NCBI GenBank assembly: GCA_017935805.1
Contig: JAGBGV010000225.1
Location: forward strand, 1-9,916
Length of the DNA stretch: 9,916 nt
Direction: 5' to 3'
DNA from: Clostridia bacterium
Lineage (GTDB): Bacteria; Bacillota_A; Clostridia; Oscillospirales; CAG-272
The translations under genes and the position numbers were made by a program. The notes below the pieces were generated by a model, which saw nothing but the letters and a program-made list of their open reading frames with translations, was not told where the DNA came from and did no database searches. The stretch's first letter is position 1. Every line of letters begins with the position of its first letter. Positions 7,577 through 9,916 of the stretch are shown piece after piece.

Positions 7577-8499
7577 TTTACGTATATTACTTCGCACTGA
7601 ATGGCGCATCCGAATTTCTCGAGAATAACAGCCTGTATATGCTTTATTAGTGCAAGCACATCAGCTGAGGTTGCGCCGCCGATGTTGATAATGAATCCCG
7701 CGTGCTTTTCGGATACCTGTGCGCCGCCGATTTTGAAGCCCTTGAGTCCGGCCTCGTCGATCATCTGGGCTGTATATCTTCCGGGGCAACGCTTAAATAC
7801 ACTTCCTGCGCTGGGATATTCAAGGGGCTGCTTTGATACTCTGCGATTCATGAAATCGTTCATCATCTCGGTGATCTCGTCTTTATTTCCATTCTTGAGC
7901 TCGAACTTCGCGGACAGAATCAGACGGTTAGTGTGCTTATAGACACTGTCACGGTAGCCGAAATTATGCTCTTCAAGGGAAATAGTCTTCACCTCAAGAG
8001 TGTCAAGGTCAAGGTATGTACTTTCTTTGAGGACAAATGCGACCTCGCCGTTATATGCCCCTGCGTTCATGTACACAGCGCCACCCACAGTGCCTGGGAT
8101 ACCGTTTGCAAATTCGAGACCTGTGAGAGAATTATCTCTTGCAGCCTTGGATAGTGCTGTAAAGGAGACACCGGCTTCAGCGGAAACTGTACATCCGTCA
8201 CAAGTTATACCACGCAGAGCGCAAAGAGAGATAACTGCTCCGCAAAATCCTTCGTCGTCAAAAATAACGTTACTGCCATTTCCGAGGAAATAGTGGCGTA
8301 CCCCGCATTCCTTTACCATTCCGCAAAGATCTTTGAGACTCTGCAAGGTAGGCGGAGTGATATATAAATCAGCAATGCCGCCAATACGGAAAGTTGTATG
8401 ACGGCTCAGAGGCTCATTATATTCGATTTGTATTTGTTCGTTGTGTGCTTCATTGTATTCTTTAATAAGAGCACACAGTCTGGTTAAATTATCAGTCAA
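7573..8499 (-). CDS. murB: UDP-N-acetylenolpyruvoylglucosamine reductase (MurB)
   Basis: This cytoplasmic FAD enzyme uses NADPH to reduce UDP-GlcNAc-enolpyruvate to UDP-MurNAc, the second committed step of peptidoglycan precursor synthesis. The 308-residue length is typical. FAD-binding motifs are LGNGSN (72-77) and GIPGTVGGAVYMNAGAYNGE (133-152). Catalytic residues are R183 in GYRDS, the proton-donor S233 in AGSVFK and E303 near the C-terminus. The length and the direct run from YRDS to the substrate-binding domain suggest the type II form common in Firmicutes, without the E. coli Tyr loop. The start is TTG at 8497-8499, supported by GGAGGT four bases upstream and the lack of any in-frame ATG or GTG near the N-terminus. 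It begins 15 bases after the HAD stop and ends in an ATGA overlap with whiA. Confidence 0.96.
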   Translation of the reverse strand: MTDNLTRLCALIKEYNEAHNEQIQIEYNEPLSRHTTFRIGGIADLYITPPTLQSLKDLCGMVKECGVRHYFLGNGSNVIFDDEGFCGAVISLCALRGITCDGCTVSAEAGVSFTALSKAARDNSLTGLEFANGIPGTVGGAVYMNAGAYNGEVAFVLKESTYLDLDTLEVKTISLEEHNFGYRDSVYKHTNRLILSAKFELKNGNKDEITEMMNDFMNRRVSKQPLEYPSAGSVFKRCPGRYTAQMIDEAGLKGFKIGGAQVSEKHAGFIINIGGATSADVLALIKHIQAVILEKFGCAIQCEVIYVK

Positions 8500-8503
8500 G
8501 GTG

Positions 8504-8509
8504 ACCTCC
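8504..8509 (-). promoter_or_regulatory. Shine-Dalgarno site that fixes the murB TTG start
   Basis: GGAGGT on the minus strand lies four bases before the TTG at 8499-8497. It is the reason for accepting TTG as the start: no ATG or GTG occurs in frame nearby, and MurB similarity begins within the first 25 codons. Confidence 0.75.
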
Positions 8510-8514
8510 GATAA

Positions 8515-8970
8515 TCAGAGAATGCCGAAAAGATCGGTGAGCTTACTGACAGTATATGTAAGCACACGTCCCTTGTCAGGCTGGTTTTTGGGGTTGTATC
8601 TGCAGATATCAAGTCCGTATGCAATAGCACCGTCACAGTCAGACGTCAAAGAGTCGCCGATTACAAGATAAGCGGACTTGTCGTTGTCTCCAACAGCGCG
8701 GAGAACATAGTCAAAGAAGCCTTTGTCCGGCTTTGTATGTCCGATTCTTTCGGAAATGAACATCTCCTCAAAATACTTATCAATGCCGGAGAGTGCAAAT
8801 CTTGATACTTGAATATCAGCGATACCGTTTGTAACAATAAACATACGGTACTTCTTTGAAAGTACTTCGCACACTTCGCGGGCATCGGGAACAAGACATC
8901 CCTGCTGACCCAGCGCGTGCATATACTCGTCCCGCATTGCAAGTGCCATTTTTTTCTCTCTCGTTATCAT
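8515..8970 (-). CDS. HAD hydrolase, C-terminal fragment as written
   Basis: This frame carries the second half of the hydrolase: VTNG, HTKPD and GDSLTSD. The longest version starts at ATG 8968-8970, which has no ribosome binding site. A second ATG at 8947-8949, at the end of the A-run, has purine-rich GAGAGAG about six bases upstream and could allow re-initiation. Without motif I it should lack phosphatase activity unless it pairs with the N-terminal fragment. Confidence 0.6.
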   Translation of the reverse strand: MITREKKMALAMRDEYMHALGQQGCLVPDAREVCEVLSKKYRMFIVTNGIADIQVSRFALSGIDKYFEEMFISERIGHTKPDKGFFDYVLRAVGDNDKSAYLVIGDSLTSDCDGAIAYGLDICRYNPKNQPDKGRVLTYTVSKLTDLFGIL

Positions 8971-9214
8971 CCGGATAGCCGAGAGCAGAAAAAAGCATAC
9001 GGAATCTTTCTATTTTCAGCTCATCAAGTGTTATTCCGCCAACTTCAAGTTTTTTCCACAGAGAGTCGTTTATCTCGGAATACATGGAATAAAGCTCTTC
9101 GTTGTAGTCAAGCCCTACACTTTCTGCAGTGGATTTGAAGGCCAAATACTCTGCCCGAGAGAAGTCGAGCAAAGTATTGTCCATATCAAACAGAATATAT
9201 TTGTAGCTTGCCAT
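8816..9214 (-). CDS. HAD hydrolase, N-terminal fragment as written
   Basis: This 132-residue frame starts with MASYKYILFDMDNTLLDF (HAD motif I) and continues through the helical cap region to about residue 87, just before the A7 run. The remaining 45 or so residues are out-of-frame translation unlike any HAD protein, ending at TGA 8816-8818. It holds the nucleophile but none of the later motifs, so alone it should be inactive. Confidence 0.6.
   Translation of the reverse strand: MASYKYILFDMDNTLLDFSRAEYLAFKSTAESVGLDYNEELYSMYSEINDSLWKKLEVGGITLDELKIERFRMLFSALGYPDDNEREKNGTCNAGRVYARAGSAGMSCSRCPRSVRSTFKEVPYVYCYKRYR
8949..8955 (-). other. A7 homopolymer at the frameshift site
   Basis: The minus strand reads GAGAGAG followed by seven A and then TGG. 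Removing one A (or adding two) joins the two HAD halves as NEREKMALAMRDEY with no residue lost, so this run is the most economical place for the lesion. Confidence 0.8.
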
Positions 9215-9916
9215 TATTTTACGAACTTGTGGTAAGTCTTTTTACCCTTCTTAACGATCACGCCGTCCCCCGTGAAGGAATCTGCTTCTACAGCAGCATA
9301 TACGTCAGTCACCTTTTCGTCGTTCACAAGGATACCGCCCTGCTGTACAAGTCGTCTTGCTTCAGACTTGGATGCACAGAGAGCGCCTTTAACGAGCATA
9401 TCGAGCACGCCGATCTTTCCGTCTGTGAAGTCTTCATCTGCAAGAGTTGTTGTAGGCATGTTTTCAGTAATTCCGCCGCCTGCAAACAGAGCTTTTGCTG
9501 CTGCCTGTGCCTTTTCAGCTTCCTCTTCACCGTGAACAAGCTTTGTAAGCTCGTATGCAAGGATCTCTTTTGCGGTGTTGAGCTGACTACCTTCCCACTT
9601 ATCCATTGCGTCGATCTCTTCGAGAGGAAGGAATGTGAGCATACGGATGCACTTGAGTACGTCGTTATCGGATACATTTCTCCAGTACTGGTAGAAATCG
9701 AAGGGACTTGTCTTGTTGGGATCAAGCCAAACGGCACCGGATGCAGTTTTGCCCATCTTCTTACCTTCAGAGTTAAGAAGAAGTGTGATAGTCATAGCAT
9801 GAGCGTCCTTACCGAGCTTACGTCTGATAAGCTCGGTACCGCCAAGCATATTGGACCACTGGTCGTTTCCTCCGAACTGAAGGTTACAGCCGTGTGTCTG
9901 GAACAGACGGTAGAAG
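9214..9916 (-). CDS. tyrS: Tyrosyl-tRNA synthetase, C-terminal part (5' end outside the window)
   Basis: This class I aminoacyl-tRNA synthetase charges tRNA-Tyr in the cytoplasm. The visible 233 residues begin inside the catalytic domain at FYRLFQTHGCNLQFGGNDQW, whose GGNDQW corresponds to the tyrosine/adenylate-binding GGSDQWGN of bacterial TyrRS. The signature loop KKMGKT is the normal TyrRS variant of KMSKS, followed by GAVWLDPNKTSPFDFYQYW, also characteristic of TyrRS and not of TrpRS. The C-terminal 70 residues form an S4-type RNA-binding domain (SEARRLVQQGGILVND). The N-terminal third with the HIGH motif is outside the window, so any leader or T-box upstream cannot be judged. The stop TAA shares a base with the ATG of the HAD gene. 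A perfect 11-bp inverted repeat lies within the coding sequence at 9810-9838. Confidence 0.96.
   Translation of the reverse strand, partial: FYRLFQTHGCNLQFGGNDQWSNMLGGTELIRRKLGKDAHAMTITLLLNSEGKKMGKTASGAVWLDPNKTSPFDFYQYWRNVSDNDVLKCIRMLTFLPLEEIDAMDKWEGSQLNTAKEILAYELTKLVHGEEEAEKAQAAAKALFAGGGITENMPTTTLADEDFTDGKIGVLDMLVKGALCASKSEARRLVQQGGILVNDEKVTDVYAAVEADSFTGDGVIVKKGKKTYHKFVK
9810..9838. repeat. 11-bp perfect inverted repeat inside tyrS
   Basis: TACCGAGCTTA (9810-9820, plus strand) is the exact reverse complement of TAAGCTCGGTA (9828-9838), separated by seven bases. In the tyrS mRNA this is an 11-bp hairpin over the codons for TELIRRKLG. No T-run follows, so it is not a typical terminator. Confidence 0.7.

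Larger units (their letters stand above)
8515..9214 (-). pseudogene. YjjG-like HAD hydrolase gene interrupted by a 1-base frameshift
   Basis: Read with one base removed from the A7 run at 8949-8955, the locus encodes one 232-residue haloacid dehalogenase-type hydrolase. It resembles E. coli YjjG, a nucleotidase that clears non-canonical pyrimidine nucleotides; this match is from memory of the family. All four HAD motifs survive: FDMDNT (D10, D12) with the nucleophile, VTNG (127-130), the lysine in HTKPD (161-165), and GDSLTSD (186-192). As written, the first half stops at 8816 and the second half sits in the +1 frame. Motif I is on one fragment and motifs II-IV on the other. Intact motifs and normal codon use argue for a recent lesion, a homopolymer sequencing error or slippage-tolerant expression, not an old pseudogene. 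The start overlaps the tyrS stop (TAATG) and has no ribosome binding site of its own, so it is probably translationally coupled. The stop is 15 bases before murB. Confidence 0.8.

Noticed and set aside
7577..7609. Upstream ATG for whiA, adding 11 residues
   Set aside because: Family N-termini align with the ATG at 7574-7576, which forms an ATGA coupling with murB; the upstream ATG lacks a ribosome binding site.
9745..9765. KMGKT in place of KMSKS as a defect in the tRNA synthetase
   Set aside because: KMGKT/KFGKT is the ordinary form of this loop in bacterial tyrosyl-tRNA synthetases.

Overview
The window reads as chromosomal housekeeping DNA of a low-to-mid GC Firmicute, most likely a clostridial relative (an Oscillospira/Ruminococcus-like gut bacterium is an inference). 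The pointers are a WhiA-family regulator, a DnaE with a full PHP domain, a Gram-positive type of class A penicillin-binding protein, and strong AGGAGG-type ribosome binding sites. Every gene I can support lies on the minus strand, so transcription runs from the right edge to the left edge.

In order of transcription: the 3' two-thirds of tyrS (9916-9214); a YjjG-like HAD hydrolase broken by one extra A in a run of seven (9214-8515); murB with a TTG start (8499-7573); a short WhiA-family regulator (7576-6836); dnaE, the DNA polymerase III alpha subunit (6819-3238); a 125-bp gap holding a promoter, a palindrome and a 5' UTR hairpin; a class A PBP (3112-326); a strong intrinsic terminator (303-271); and the start of a tryptophan-rich membrane protein resembling TspO/MBR that runs off the left edge.

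The first five genes are packed with overlaps of 1-4 bases or gaps of about 15 bases (TAATG between tyrS and the HAD gene, ATGA between murB and whiA). This suggests one polycistronic unit joining tRNA charging, nucleotide clean-up, peptidoglycan precursor synthesis, a division/growth regulator and replication. The PBP, which polymerises the MurB pathway's end product, has its own promoter but may also receive read-through, because I see no terminator after dnaE.

I found no defence system, mobile element, CRISPR array or RNA gene. The points worth a second look are the homopolymer frameshift, a WhiA that seems to lack its first LAGLIDADG-like repeat, the absence of rapZ and yvcK between murB and whiA, a palindrome over the PBP promoter, an 11-bp perfect inverted repeat inside tyrS, and the odd position of the TspO-like reading frame against the PBP terminator.
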